64,000 bases of DNA from Cellulomonas_A sp047229345 (GTDB lineage: Bacteria > Actinomycetota > Actinomycetes > Actinomycetales > Cellulomonadaceae), in the NCBI RefSeq assembly GCF_047229345.1, contig NZ_JBFTER010000011.1, positions 1-64,000 of the forward strand. The letters are read 5' to 3'. Under the pieces are notes generated by a model, which had not been told where the DNA came from, searched no databases, and worked only from the letters and a program-made list of their open reading frames with translations. This document shows positions 25,920 to 33,489 of this stretch, one piece after another. Position 1 is the stretch's first letter. Each line of letters begins with the position of its first letter. The translations under genes were made by a program, and so were the position numbers.

Positions 25920-26650
25920 CAGATCCTCTCGACCATGGGCAGCGAGCGCAGCGTGCGCTCGAGGTGGAACTGGCAGTACGCGGCGACGACACCGTTGCCC
26001 TCGCGCCGGTGGCGTTCGGCGCTCGCCTCGACGGTCGGCCAGTCACCGGCGAGGAGCGACGCGAGCAGCTCGAACGTCTCCGGTGCCGGCGAGGTGGCAC
26101 CGGGCGGGCGGCACGCGCGGCACACCGCACCGCCCTGCGCCACGGCGAACGACGTGTGCGGCCCCGGCGCGCCGCAGCGGGCGCAGTCGGTGAAGCTCGG
26201 CGCCCAGCCCGCGATCGCGAGGGCGCGCAGCAGGTAGGAGTCGAGCACCAGGCCAGGAGCGTGCTCGCGCGACGCGAGCGAGCGGACCGCCCCGACGAGC
26301 AGCCAGTACTGCTGCAGCGCCGGCTCGTGCTCGGCCTCGACGAGCCGCTCGGCGGTCTCGAGCATGACCGTGCCCGCGGTGTAGAGCGCGTAGTCCTCGC
26401 ACACCGGCCGGCCGTAGGCCCCGAGCGTCTCGACCTGCGTGACGATGTCGAGGTTGCGGCCCGTGCTCAGCTGCAGGTCGACGTGCATGAACGGCTCGAG
26501 GCGAGACCCGAACCGCGACGTCGTGCGCCGCACGCCCTTGCCGACCGCCCGCACCTTGCCGTGCTGGCGGGTCAGCAGGGTCACGATGCGGTCGGCCTCG
26601 CCCAGCTTGTGGGTGCGCAGGACGATGCCCTCGTCGCGGTAGAGGCTCAC
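25919..26650 (-). CDS. recO: DNA repair protein RecO
   Basis: Recombination mediator that loads RecA with RecR, 243 residues. The N-terminal OB fold begins VSLYRDEGIVLRTHKLGEAD; the C-terminal part has a zinc-binding set (CARCG then CRACRPPG). The GTG at 26650 has GAGAGG about eight bases upstream. A longer frame reaching 26848 is open but would translate a 15-bp minisatellite, so I reject it. It is coupled to uppS and lies downstream of leuA. Confidence 0.94.
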   Translation of the reverse strand: MSLYRDEGIVLRTHKLGEADRIVTLLTRQHGKVRAVGKGVRRTTSRFGSRLEPFMHVDLQLSTGRNLDIVTQVETLGAYGRPVCEDYALYTAGTVMLETAERLVEAEHEPALQQYWLLVGAVRSLASREHAPGLVLDSYLLRALAIAGWAPSFTDCARCGAPGPHTSFAVAQGGAVCRACRPPGATSPAPETFELLASLLAGDWPTVEASAERHRREGNGVVAAYCQFHLERTLRSLPMVERI

Positions 26651-26732
26651 GTGCCCATCCTCTCCCGCGCCGCCCACGCCGGGGGCACGCGACGGGCCCC
26701 GGTCACGCGATCGGCACGCACCCGCCACGCGA

Positions 26733-26823
26733 CCGGCACCGGACCGGGCCGTGCCCGGCCGGGTCGCGCCCCGCCGGGCCATGCCCGGCCGAGCGATGCC
26801 GGGCCTGGCCGTGTCGGGCCGGG
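26733..26823. repeat. 15-bp minisatellite upstream of recO
   Basis: About six units with a 15-base period (30-base higher order). The clearest copies begin at 26744, 26774 and 26804 as CCGGGCCRTGCCCGGCCGRG, the third with three changes. On the minus strand it would encode repeats of the type ARPGT, but it lies outside recO. Confidence 0.7.
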
Positions 26824-26830
26824 TGCGGGC

Positions 26831-26868
26831 GTGCCGGCGCCCCCGCACGCACGCGGGGACACCGGCAC
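26831..26868 (-). terminator. Probable leuA terminator hairpin
   Basis: GTGCCGG (26831-26837) pairs with CCGGCAC (26862-26868), and CCCCGC (26841-26846) with GCGGGG (26853-26858), with a short internal mismatch. It lies 18 bases after the leuA stop. No T-run follows. Confidence 0.6.
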
Positions 26869-26885
26869 GAGGGGCTCCCCGGTGC

Positions 26886-28628
26886 TCAGCGCTGCCGTCG
26901 GTTGACGGCCGAGACGATGGCCTTGAGCGACGCGGTCGTGATCGACGGGTCGATCCCGACGCCCCACAGCGTCTGCCCGTCGACCGCGCACTCGACGTAC
27001 GCCGCGGCCGTCGCGTCGCCGCCGCCCGACAGAGCGTGCTCGGCGTAGTCGAGCACGGACACGTCGACGTCGATCGAGCGCAGCGCCGCCACGAACGCCG
27101 CGATCGGACCGTTGCCCGTGCCCTCGAGCGTGCGGACCTCGCCGCGGTCGGCGAGGTCGACGGACAGCGTGTCCGGCCCCTCGCCGCCGCCGACCGTGCG
27201 GATCCCGCGCAGGGCGAACCGGCCCCACGGCGCGAGCTCGCCGCCGGGCTCGACGGGCAGGTACTCGTCGTTGAAGATGCGCCACAGCTCGTCGGCCGTG
27301 ACCTCGGAGCCGTGCTCGTCGGTGTACGCCTGCACGACGTGCGAGAACTCGATCTGGAGCCGGCGCGGCAGGTCCAGGTCGCGCTCGGACTTCATCAGGT
27401 AGGAGATGCCGCCCTTCCCGGACTGGGAGTTGACGCGGATGATCGCGTCGTACGAGCGGCCCACGTCCTTCGGGTCGATCGGCAGGTACGGCACGGCCCA
27501 CACGAGGTCGTCGACCCCGCGACCCTCGCGCTCGGCGGTGACCGCCATCGCGTCCAGGCCCTTCTTGATCGCGTCCTGGTGCGAGCCGGAGAACGCGGTG
27601 AAGACCAGGTCGCCGCCGTACGGGTGCCGCTCGGCGACGGGCAGCTGGTTGCAGTGCTCGACGGTGCGGCGCACGTGGTCGATGTCTGACAGGTCGATCT
27701 CGGGGTCGATCCCCTGGCTGAGCAGGTTCAGGCCCAGCGTGACGAGGCAGACGTTGCCGGTGCGCTCGCCGTTGCCGAACAGGCAGCCCTCGATGCGGTC
27801 GGCGCCGGCCAGGTAGCCGAGCTCAGCCGCCGCGACGCCCGTGCCGCGGTCGTTGTGCGGGTGCAGCGACAGCACCACGTTCTCGCGGTGGCGCAGGTGC
27901 CGGCCCATCCACTCGATCGAGTCGGCGTAGACGTTCGGGGTGGCCATCTCGACCGTCGCGGGCAGGTTGATGATGACCTTGCGCTCGGGCGTCGGCTCGA
28001 GCACGTCGAGGACCGCGTTGCAGATCCGCACCGCGAACTCGAGCTCGGTCCCGGTGTACGACTCCGGGCTGTACTCGTAGAACACCTCGGTGTCGGGGAC
28101 GAGCTCCTCGTACTTCTTGCACAGCCGGGCACCCGAGACCGCGATGTCGACGATGCCGTCCTCGTCGGAGCGGAACACGACCTCGCGCTGCAGCACCGAC
28201 GTCGAGTTGTACAGGTGCACGATCGCCTGCTTGGCGCCCGCGATCGCCTCGTACGTGCGCTCGATCAGGTGCTCGCGCGCCTGCGTCAGGACCTGGATCA
28301 CGACGTCGTCGGGGATGCGGTCCTCCTCGATCAGCATCCGCACGAAGTCGAAGTCGGTCTGCGACGCCGACGGGAAGCCGACCTCGATCTCCTTGAAGCC
28401 CATCTGCACGAGCAGCTCGAACATCTCCAGCTTGCGCTGCGGGTTCATCGGCTCGATCAGGGCCTGGTTGCCGTCACGCAGGTCGACCGCGCACCAGCGC
28501 GGGGCCTTCTCGATGCGGCGGTCCGGCCACGTGCGGTCCGGGAGGTCGACGCGGATCTGCTCGTGGAACGGGCGGTAGCGGTGCACCGGCATGCCGGAGG
28601 GCTGCTGCGGGGCGTTCAGGAAGCTCAT
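26886..28628 (-). CDS. leuA: 2-isopropylmalate synthase
   Basis: First committed enzyme of leucine synthesis; condenses acetyl-CoA with 2-oxoisovalerate. The 580-residue protein is the long actinobacterial form. Its catalytic barrel has CAVDLRDGNQALIEPM (metal and substrate residues) near 45-60, HPHNDRGTGVAAAELGYLAG, and GCLFGNGERTGNV. The C-terminal regulatory domain (about 440-580), where leucine binds, is intact. The ATG at 28628 has GAAGGA about eight bases upstream. A leucine-rich leader peptide and hairpin precede it, indicating attenuation on top of feedback inhibition. Confidence 0.97.
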   Translation of the reverse strand: MSFLNAPQQPSGMPVHRYRPFHEQIRVDLPDRTWPDRRIEKAPRWCAVDLRDGNQALIEPMNPQRKLEMFELLVQMGFKEIEVGFPSASQTDFDFVRMLIEEDRIPDDVVIQVLTQAREHLIERTYEAIAGAKQAIVHLYNSTSVLQREVVFRSDEDGIVDIAVSGARLCKKYEELVPDTEVFYEYSPESYTGTELEFAVRICNAVLDVLEPTPERKVIINLPATVEMATPNVYADSIEWMGRHLRHRENVVLSLHPHNDRGTGVAAAELGYLAGADRIEGCLFGNGERTGNVCLVTLGLNLLSQGIDPEIDLSDIDHVRRTVEHCNQLPVAERHPYGGDLVFTAFSGSHQDAIKKGLDAMAVTAEREGRGVDDLVWAVPYLPIDPKDVGRSYDAIIRVNSQSGKGGISYLMKSERDLDLPRRLQIEFSHVVQAYTDEHGSEVTADELWRIFNDEYLPVEPGGELAPWGRFALRGIRTVGGGEGPDTLSVDLADRGEVRTLEGTGNGPIAAFVAALRSIDVDVSVLDYAEHALSGGGDATAAAYVECAVDGQTLWGVGIDPSITTASLKAIVSAVNRRQR

Positions 28629-28634
28629 CGGGGG

Positions 28635-28727
28635 TCCTTCGCTCGGGTCGTCGGTGGAGGGGCAGCCGGCACACCGAACACCGCGGCGAGGTTCCGGCCT
28701 AGAAGGCCTCGCCGCGGCGACGAAGGA
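28635..28727 (-). promoter_or_regulatory. leuA attenuator region (hairpin and ribosome-site pairing)
   Basis: An 11-bp perfect stem joins 28681-28691 with 28707-28717; the leader stop codon lies in its 15-base loop. Separately the last leucine codons of the leader (28721-28727) are complementary over seven bases to the leuA ribosome binding site (28635-28641). Ribosome position on the leader could therefore change access to the leuA start. No U-run is present, so translational control is as likely as transcription termination. Confidence 0.6.
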
Positions 28728-28749
28728 GGAGGAGCGCACGCGAGAGCAT
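28699..28749 (-). CDS. leuL: Leucine leader peptide (16 aa) of leuA
   Basis: A 16-residue frame, MLSRALLLLRRRGEAF, with five leucines in the first nine positions, four of them consecutive (CTC CTC CTC CTT), followed by three arginines. It ends 70 bases before leuA. The ATG lies six bases after a TACAGT -10, so it can be read from a leaderless mRNA. Leader peptides with leucine runs upstream of leuA are known in other actinobacteria. The gene name is by analogy. Confidence 0.8.
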   Translation of the reverse strand: MLSRALLLLRRRGEAF

Positions 28750-28755
28750 GCCGTC

Positions 28756-28784
28756 ACTGTACCGCGCGGCGCAGGCACGGTCAG
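28756..28784 (-). promoter_or_regulatory. leuL-leuA promoter (CTGACC-17-TACAGT)
   Basis: The -35 CTGACC is at 28779-28784, the spacer is 17 bases and the -10 TACAGT at 28756-28761. The leader ATG begins six bases later. It sits directly behind the stop codon of the upstream beta-propeller gene. Confidence 0.65.
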
Positions 28785-28790
28785 CCGGTG

Positions 28791-30263
28791 TCACCGCAGC
28801 GCGACGACGAGCCGCGGGCCGATCCCGACGAGGTGCGTGCCGACCTGCTCGACGCGGGTCACGCCGGGCGGCAGCAGCACCTCCCAGGCGGTCCGCCCGT
28901 CCCGGACGCCCAGCGCCTCGAGCACCGTCCCGCGCCCCGGCTCGACGCGCGCGACGATGACGTGCGCGCCGTCGGTGAACGGCTGGTCCGACGACGTGAG
29001 CGTCACCTGCCGGCGCCACAGCTGCTCGCCGTCCTGCGCGTCGACGCCCACCTCGAAGCCCGCCCCGTGCAGGACCGCGACGCCGTCGAGCTCGAGCAGC
29101 ACCCCGGCCGACGGGCCGGGCGACTGCCACAGCTCGAGGCCCGTGAGCCGGGAGACCGCCCGGACGCGACCGCCGAACGGGCTCCCGGGCAGCGAGCTCC
29201 ACGCGTAGAGCCGCTCCTCGGGCCGGTCCGAGACCCGCGGCTCGCTCACCGTGCCGCGCGTGGTGAACCGCTCCCGGCCGCCGGCGTCGTAGACGGTCGT
29301 CCGGATCATGAGCGCCGAGCCGGCCGTGCCGTACGCGCCGACGAGGACGGACCCGTCACGCAGGAGACCCACGTGGTCCCGCGGGCGGGTGCCTCGGTCC
29401 ACGACCTGCACCGACCGCCCCGTCGCCTCCTCGAGCACGAGCGACGTGCCCCCGGTCGCGACGAGCAGCGTGCCGTGCCCCGCGCGCAGGGCGACGCGCT
29501 GGGGCGGCACGGTGACGGGCGGGTCGAGCACCTGCGTGCGCCACACCGGGGTCCCGGTCCGGGCGTCGCTGCGCTCGACCGCGACCCCGGACTCGTCCGC
29601 GAGCGGCAGGACGAGGTCGCGACCCAGGACGACGGCACCGGCGACCGTGCCGCGGGCGTCGCGCCGGGCGACCACACGGCCGTCGAGCGCGTCCAGCACG
29701 ACGACCGGCCCGGCGACCGGCGCCGTGCGGACCGCGGAGCGCTCCGGCTCCGTCAGGCAGACGACCGCGGCCCGCTCGCCGGGTCCCGGGTCGACCGCGA
29801 GGCAGCGGCGCAGCGTGCCGAGCGGGCCGCTCGGGAGGGTGGTGCGCCACCGGACCGCGCCGGTCACGAGGTCGAGCCCTTCGGCCGTGCCGTCGTCCAC
29901 GTCGGCCGCGTACACCACGACCGTGTCGCCCGCGAGCACGGTGCGGGGCGACCACGGGCCCCGCGTCGTCCACGCGACGGCCGGCGGGCCCCCGAGCGGA
30001 CGGATCGCGCCCGGGAGCTCGACGGGCGCGGTCAGCACCCGCCGCTCGTGCGCGAGCGACCAGCGCGGGAGCCCGACGAGCACGGTCAGCGCGAGCGCCA
30101 CGAGAGCGGTCGTCGCTGCGCAGGCCCGCAGCACGTGCCCCCGGCTCCAGCCGACGAGCGCGACCCCGGTCGCGCGCAGGTCCGGCGCGGGCGCGAGCGT
30201 GAGCGCGTCGTCCTCGTCGAGGACGACGTCCTGCATCGACGGCCGCTCCGCGTGCGGGGCCAT
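28791..30263 (-). CDS. Membrane-anchored PQQ-like beta-propeller protein (copy a)
   Basis: A 490-residue protein: a cytoplasmic N-terminus of about 60 residues with an acidic MQDVVLDEDD motif, one membrane helix (about 50-70) and an extracytoplasmic beta-propeller. Repeats of the type LDLVTGAVRWRT, SDARTGTPVWRTQ and VDAQDGEQLWRRQ are typical of PQQ-like (WD-type) quinoprotein propellers, but cofactor ligands cannot be assigned. It is the last of three tandem paralogues and starts nine bases after the previous stop. The ATG at 30263 has TAGCGT six bases upstream, part of the previous TAG stop. Confidence 0.83.
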   Translation of the reverse strand: MAPHAERPSMQDVVLDEDDALTLAPAPDLRATGVALVGWSRGHVLRACAATTALVALALTVLVGLPRWSLAHERRVLTAPVELPGAIRPLGGPPAVAWTTRGPWSPRTVLAGDTVVVYAADVDDGTAEGLDLVTGAVRWRTTLPSGPLGTLRRCLAVDPGPGERAAVVCLTEPERSAVRTAPVAGPVVVLDALDGRVVARRDARGTVAGAVVLGRDLVLPLADESGVAVERSDARTGTPVWRTQVLDPPVTVPPQRVALRAGHGTLLVATGGTSLVLEEATGRSVQVVDRGTRPRDHVGLLRDGSVLVGAYGTAGSALMIRTTVYDAGGRERFTTRGTVSEPRVSDRPEERLYAWSSLPGSPFGGRVRAVSRLTGLELWQSPGPSAGVLLELDGVAVLHGAGFEVGVDAQDGEQLWRRQVTLTSSDQPFTDGAHVIVARVEPGRGTVLEALGVRDGRTAWEVLLPPGVTRVEQVGTHLVGIGPRLVVALR

Positions 30264-30272
30264 CCCTGCACG

Positions 30273-31850
30273 CTAGTCCTGACCGAGCGCGACGACCTCC
30301 GTGGCGGTGCGCGCGAGCAGCCGGCGGCCGGACCGCTCGACCGAGCGCACGTCGGCCGGCAGCGGCGCCGTCCACGCCGCGCGGCCGTCGCGCGGGTCGA
30401 CCGCGACGAGCACGGGCGTTCCGTCGGTCAGCAGGAGCGGCACGAGGACGTGCTCGCCGTCGGTCTGCACCGCGCCGAGGGCCGTGGACGCGTCCACGCC
30501 GGTCCACCTCGCCGCGTCCGCGGACCACAGGACCCCGCCGGTGCCGGCGTCACGCGCGGTCAGCGCACCCGCGGCATCGGACGTCACCACCCGGCCCTGG
30601 ACCACCAGCGCCGAGTCGGCGGCGGTCCGGGCCGACCACCGTGCCGTGCCGGCGGTCGCGCGCAGGTCCACGCCGTCGTCCGCCGGCCTGGCCACGAGCC
30701 CGAGGTCCGGCACCGAGCCGTCGTCGCCCGTGAGCACGACCGGTGCGTCGGGCCGGGCGACACCGGCCGGCCAGGCGCCGACCGGGTCACCGTCGCCGTC
30801 CAGCACGCGGACCGCTCCTCCGTCCACCACGAGCAGCCCGCTCGCGACGCGCGTCACGGCCGGCTGCGGCCCGCGGGCGTCGGGCGCGCGGGCGTCGACG
30901 TCCGACGACCAGGCCTCGGTGCCGGTCCGGGCGTCCTCGCGCGTGACCCGCACGGCACCGCCGGGCACGGTGCGCGTGAGGAGCAGGTCGCGCCCGAGCG
31001 CGGTCAGCCCGACGTCGCTGCGGTCCGCCGGGCCGTCGCGCACGAGCGCGCCCGTCGCGGCGTCGAGCACGACGACCCGCACCTCGCCCCGACGGCCGAG
31101 GCCACCCCACGCCTCCTTGCCGACGGCGGGCACCGCGACGCACGCCACGGTCGCCCCCTCGCCGGGCGCACCCCGGTCGCCGACGCCCCCGGCCGTCACC
31201 GCACCGTCGTCGCCCGCGACCTCACCGCCGGCGCCGGCCGTCAGCACGCACGTCAGCTCGCCCTGCGGGCCCACGGAGCCGACCGCCGCGTCCCACAGCG
31301 GTGCGCCGGTCGCCGCGTCGTAGGCGGCGACACCTCCGACGCCCGCCCCGGTCACGCCCGCGGTGACCACCAGACCGTCACCGGCGACGAGGCCGTCGAG
31401 CACCGGCCGGCGCCACCGCTCGAGCCCTGCGCCGTCGGTGGACCCGATCGCGTCCAGGACCGCGGGCGCGACCGCGAGCGCCGCGTCCCGGGCACGGTCG
31501 GCTCGCGCGTCCCGGACGGTCCCGACCGCGAGCGCCGCGGCGACGACGACCCCGGCGGCGACGAGCCGGACGCGGTGACGTCGCACGAACGCGGTGCCCG
31601 TGCGCGCCCCGCCGCGCGACCGGTCCGGCGCACCGGCGGCGTGCGCGGCGTCGCCGCCACCCGCGGGGTCCGCACCGGTGTGGTCGCCACCGGTGCGGTC
31701 ACCACCCTGGCGGCCGCCGTCGTGGGCGCCGGCGCGGTCCGCGCCCGTGCGCGCACCAGCGGCGTCCTCCCGGCGGGCACGCGGCGACGACTCGACGAGC
31801 TCGACCTCGTGCATCGACCGGCGCCCGCCGCGCGACGGCCGGCTCACCAC
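30273..31850 (-). CDS. Membrane-anchored PQQ-like beta-propeller protein (copy b)
   Basis: A 525-residue paralogue of its two neighbours. The cytoplasmic part (about 1-90) starts with MHEVELVES after a short extension and contains a Gly/Asp/Thr-rich low-complexity stretch. One membrane helix (about 93-112) and a propeller with YDAATGAPLWDA, EDARTGTEAWSSD and RDAGTGGVLWSAD blades follow. The start is uncertain: the GTG at 31850 gives an N-terminus resembling the others; the ATG at 31814 begins exactly at the shared motif. It lies after an 18-bp repeat array that separates it from copy c. Confidence 0.8.
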   Translation of the reverse strand: MVSRPSRGGRRSMHEVELVESSPRARREDAAGARTGADRAGAHDGGRQGGDRTGGDHTGADPAGGGDAAHAAGAPDRSRGGARTGTAFVRRHRVRLVAAGVVVAAALAVGTVRDARADRARDAALAVAPAVLDAIGSTDGAGLERWRRPVLDGLVAGDGLVVTAGVTGAGVGGVAAYDAATGAPLWDAAVGSVGPQGELTCVLTAGAGGEVAGDDGAVTAGGVGDRGAPGEGATVACVAVPAVGKEAWGGLGRRGEVRVVVLDAATGALVRDGPADRSDVGLTALGRDLLLTRTVPGGAVRVTREDARTGTEAWSSDVDARAPDARGPQPAVTRVASGLLVVDGGAVRVLDGDGDPVGAWPAGVARPDAPVVLTGDDGSVPDLGLVARPADDGVDLRATAGTARWSARTAADSALVVQGRVVTSDAAGALTARDAGTGGVLWSADAARWTGVDASTALGAVQTDGEHVLVPLLLTDGTPVLVAVDPRDGRAAWTAPLPADVRSVERSGRRLLARTATEVVALGQD

Positions 31851-31881
31851 GCGGCCGCCCGGCGCCGGGGCCCACTCGAGC

Positions 31882-31953
31882 GCTCAGCCCGGCTCGCGCG
31901 CTCAGCCCGGCGCACGAGCTCAGCCCGGCGCACGCCCTCAGCCCAGCGCAACG
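31882..31953. repeat. 18-bp tandem repeat array across a stop codon
   Basis: Four 18-bp units of the type GCTCAGCCCGGCGCACGA. The last (31936-31953) contains the final codons and TGA of beta-propeller copy c. The other three repeat the same stop codon in the same frame, so any readthrough meets three further stops. Confidence 0.85.
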
Positions 31954-33479
31954 TGCTCGTCCCGGGTGGTCAGCACGAGGTGCCCCGCGACGGCGCGCAC
32001 GTGGCGCGTCTCCGGCGGGACGGGGACGGACCAGTAGCGCACGCCGTCGGGCACCCCGCGCCCGACGAGGTGCGTCGACCCGTCCGGGGCGAGCCCGGGC
32101 CCCAGCACGAGGGCGCCGTCCGTCAGCGGCGGCCACGGCAGCGGCGCGCCGAGCTCCTCGTCCCACACCTCCGCCCCGGTGCGCGCGTCCACGACGCCGT
32201 AGCGGCTCGCGCCCACGACGACGAGGCGGTGGTCGACGACGACCTCGGGGTCGAGCGCCGTGGTCGCGCGCCACCGCTGCTCGCCCGTCGCGGCGTCGTG
32301 GGCCACGACCGCGTTGCCCGCGTCCAGCACGACGAGCCGCGGCTCGGAGCCGTCGTCGACGGCGAGGGGCGCCGGGAGCCCGGGCACGGTCGCCGTGACG
32401 GCCCCGGCCGGGTCGTGCACGGCACCGCCCTGGGCCGGCGACCACGTCCCGAAGCCCGCACGCAGGGGCACGACGCGCAGGAAGCTGAAGTCGGGGGCGG
32501 CCGCCAGCTCGGTGCCGTCGGCGACGTCGAGCACACGGGTCGCGGAACCGGCGACCACGACGAGCCCGCGCGTGACCTCCACCGAGGTGAGCGCGCGCAG
32601 GCTCGTCCCCCGGATCGGCTCGGGGCTGCGCCACCCCCACCGGACCTCCCCGGTCGCGCCGCCGCGGCGGGCGACCACGACGTGCTCGTCGCCGTCCACC
32701 GTCACGACGACGACGTCGTCCCCCGCCCGCCCCGCCGCCACGAGCTCGCCGAGCAGCGTCCACGCCCCGAGCGTGGTCCCGTCCTGCGCGGACAGGGCCA
32801 CGACCCGGGTCTCGGGGAGCGCGAGCTCGACCTCCGAGAAGGCCGCGACGTCACCCGACGCCACGGCGCCGTCCGGGTCGTCGGCGTACAGCGGGGCCGG
32901 CTCGGTCGCGAGGCAGACCACCACGGCGCCGACGTCGACGCCCGGGTCGGGGCAGCGCACCGGTCCCGCCTCCATCGCCGCCCCGGCCACCGGCGCGACG
33001 TCGACGGTCCACCGCGCCTCGCCGGTGCGGGCGTCGTGCGCCGTCGCGTGCCAGGCGTCGGTGCGGGGCTGCACCACGACGAGCAGCCCCCGGGCGCCGA
33101 GGAGCTGGTCCCCGGGCGACGCGGGTGCGGTCCACAGCACCTCGGGCGGCCCGTCGAGCGCGCGCACCACCCCGGGCACCGCCGCGAGGCGTTCCGCGCG
33201 CTCGCGGTCGCGCTGGGTCCCGACCGCACCGACCGCGGCCACCGCGACGACGAGCGCGACGGGCACGGGCCACCACCGACGCAGGAGGTGCCGCACGTCC
33301 GGTGCGGGCGGCACGGGCGGCACGGGGGGCGCTGCGCCGTCGCCGGCGAGGAGCGCGGCGTCGGGCAGCGGGCCGTCGGTGGGGGGCGGCGCGTGCCGTG
33401 GTCGCGCGCCCGTGCCCTCGACGTCCTCCTCGAGGACCTCGACAGGCTGCATCCTCGCAGCGGGCCGCACGGGCGCCAT
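31938..33479 (-). CDS. Membrane-anchored PQQ-like beta-propeller protein (copy c)
   Basis: A 513-residue paralogue of copies a and b. The N-terminus MAPVRPAARMQPVEVLEED parallels that of copy a. One membrane helix (about 73-92, PVALVVAVAAVGAVG) leads to a propeller with blades such as HDARTGEARWTVD, HDAATGEQRWRAT and VDARTGAEVWDEE. It starts ten bases after the RDD-FHA gene and is probably in the same transcript, although TAGAGT seven bases before the ATG could give a second start. The last codons are inside an 18-bp repeat. Confidence 0.83.
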   Translation of the reverse strand: MAPVRPAARMQPVEVLEEDVEGTGARPRHAPPPTDGPLPDAALLAGDGAAPPVPPVPPAPDVRHLLRRWWPVPVALVVAVAAVGAVGTQRDRERAERLAAVPGVVRALDGPPEVLWTAPASPGDQLLGARGLLVVVQPRTDAWHATAHDARTGEARWTVDVAPVAGAAMEAGPVRCPDPGVDVGAVVVCLATEPAPLYADDPDGAVASGDVAAFSEVELALPETRVVALSAQDGTTLGAWTLLGELVAAGRAGDDVVVVTVDGDEHVVVARRGGATGEVRWGWRSPEPIRGTSLRALTSVEVTRGLVVVAGSATRVLDVADGTELAAAPDFSFLRVVPLRAGFGTWSPAQGGAVHDPAGAVTATVPGLPAPLAVDDGSEPRLVVLDAGNAVVAHDAATGEQRWRATTALDPEVVVDHRLVVVGASRYGVVDARTGAEVWDEELGAPLPWPPLTDGALVLGPGLAPDGSTHLVGRGVPDGVRYWSVPVPPETRHVRAVAGHLVLTTRDEHVALG

Positions 33480-33489
33480 GAGGCCGACT

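Noticed and set aside
26651..26848. N-terminal extension of RecO with TARPG-like repeats
   Set aside because: The conserved RecO start has its own ribosome site at 26650; the extension is a 15-bp minisatellite.
30264..30275. Separate promoters before propeller copies a and c from TAGnnT hexamers
   Set aside because: In both cases the TAG is simply the stop codon of the previous gene, so the -10 resemblance may be coincidence within an operon.
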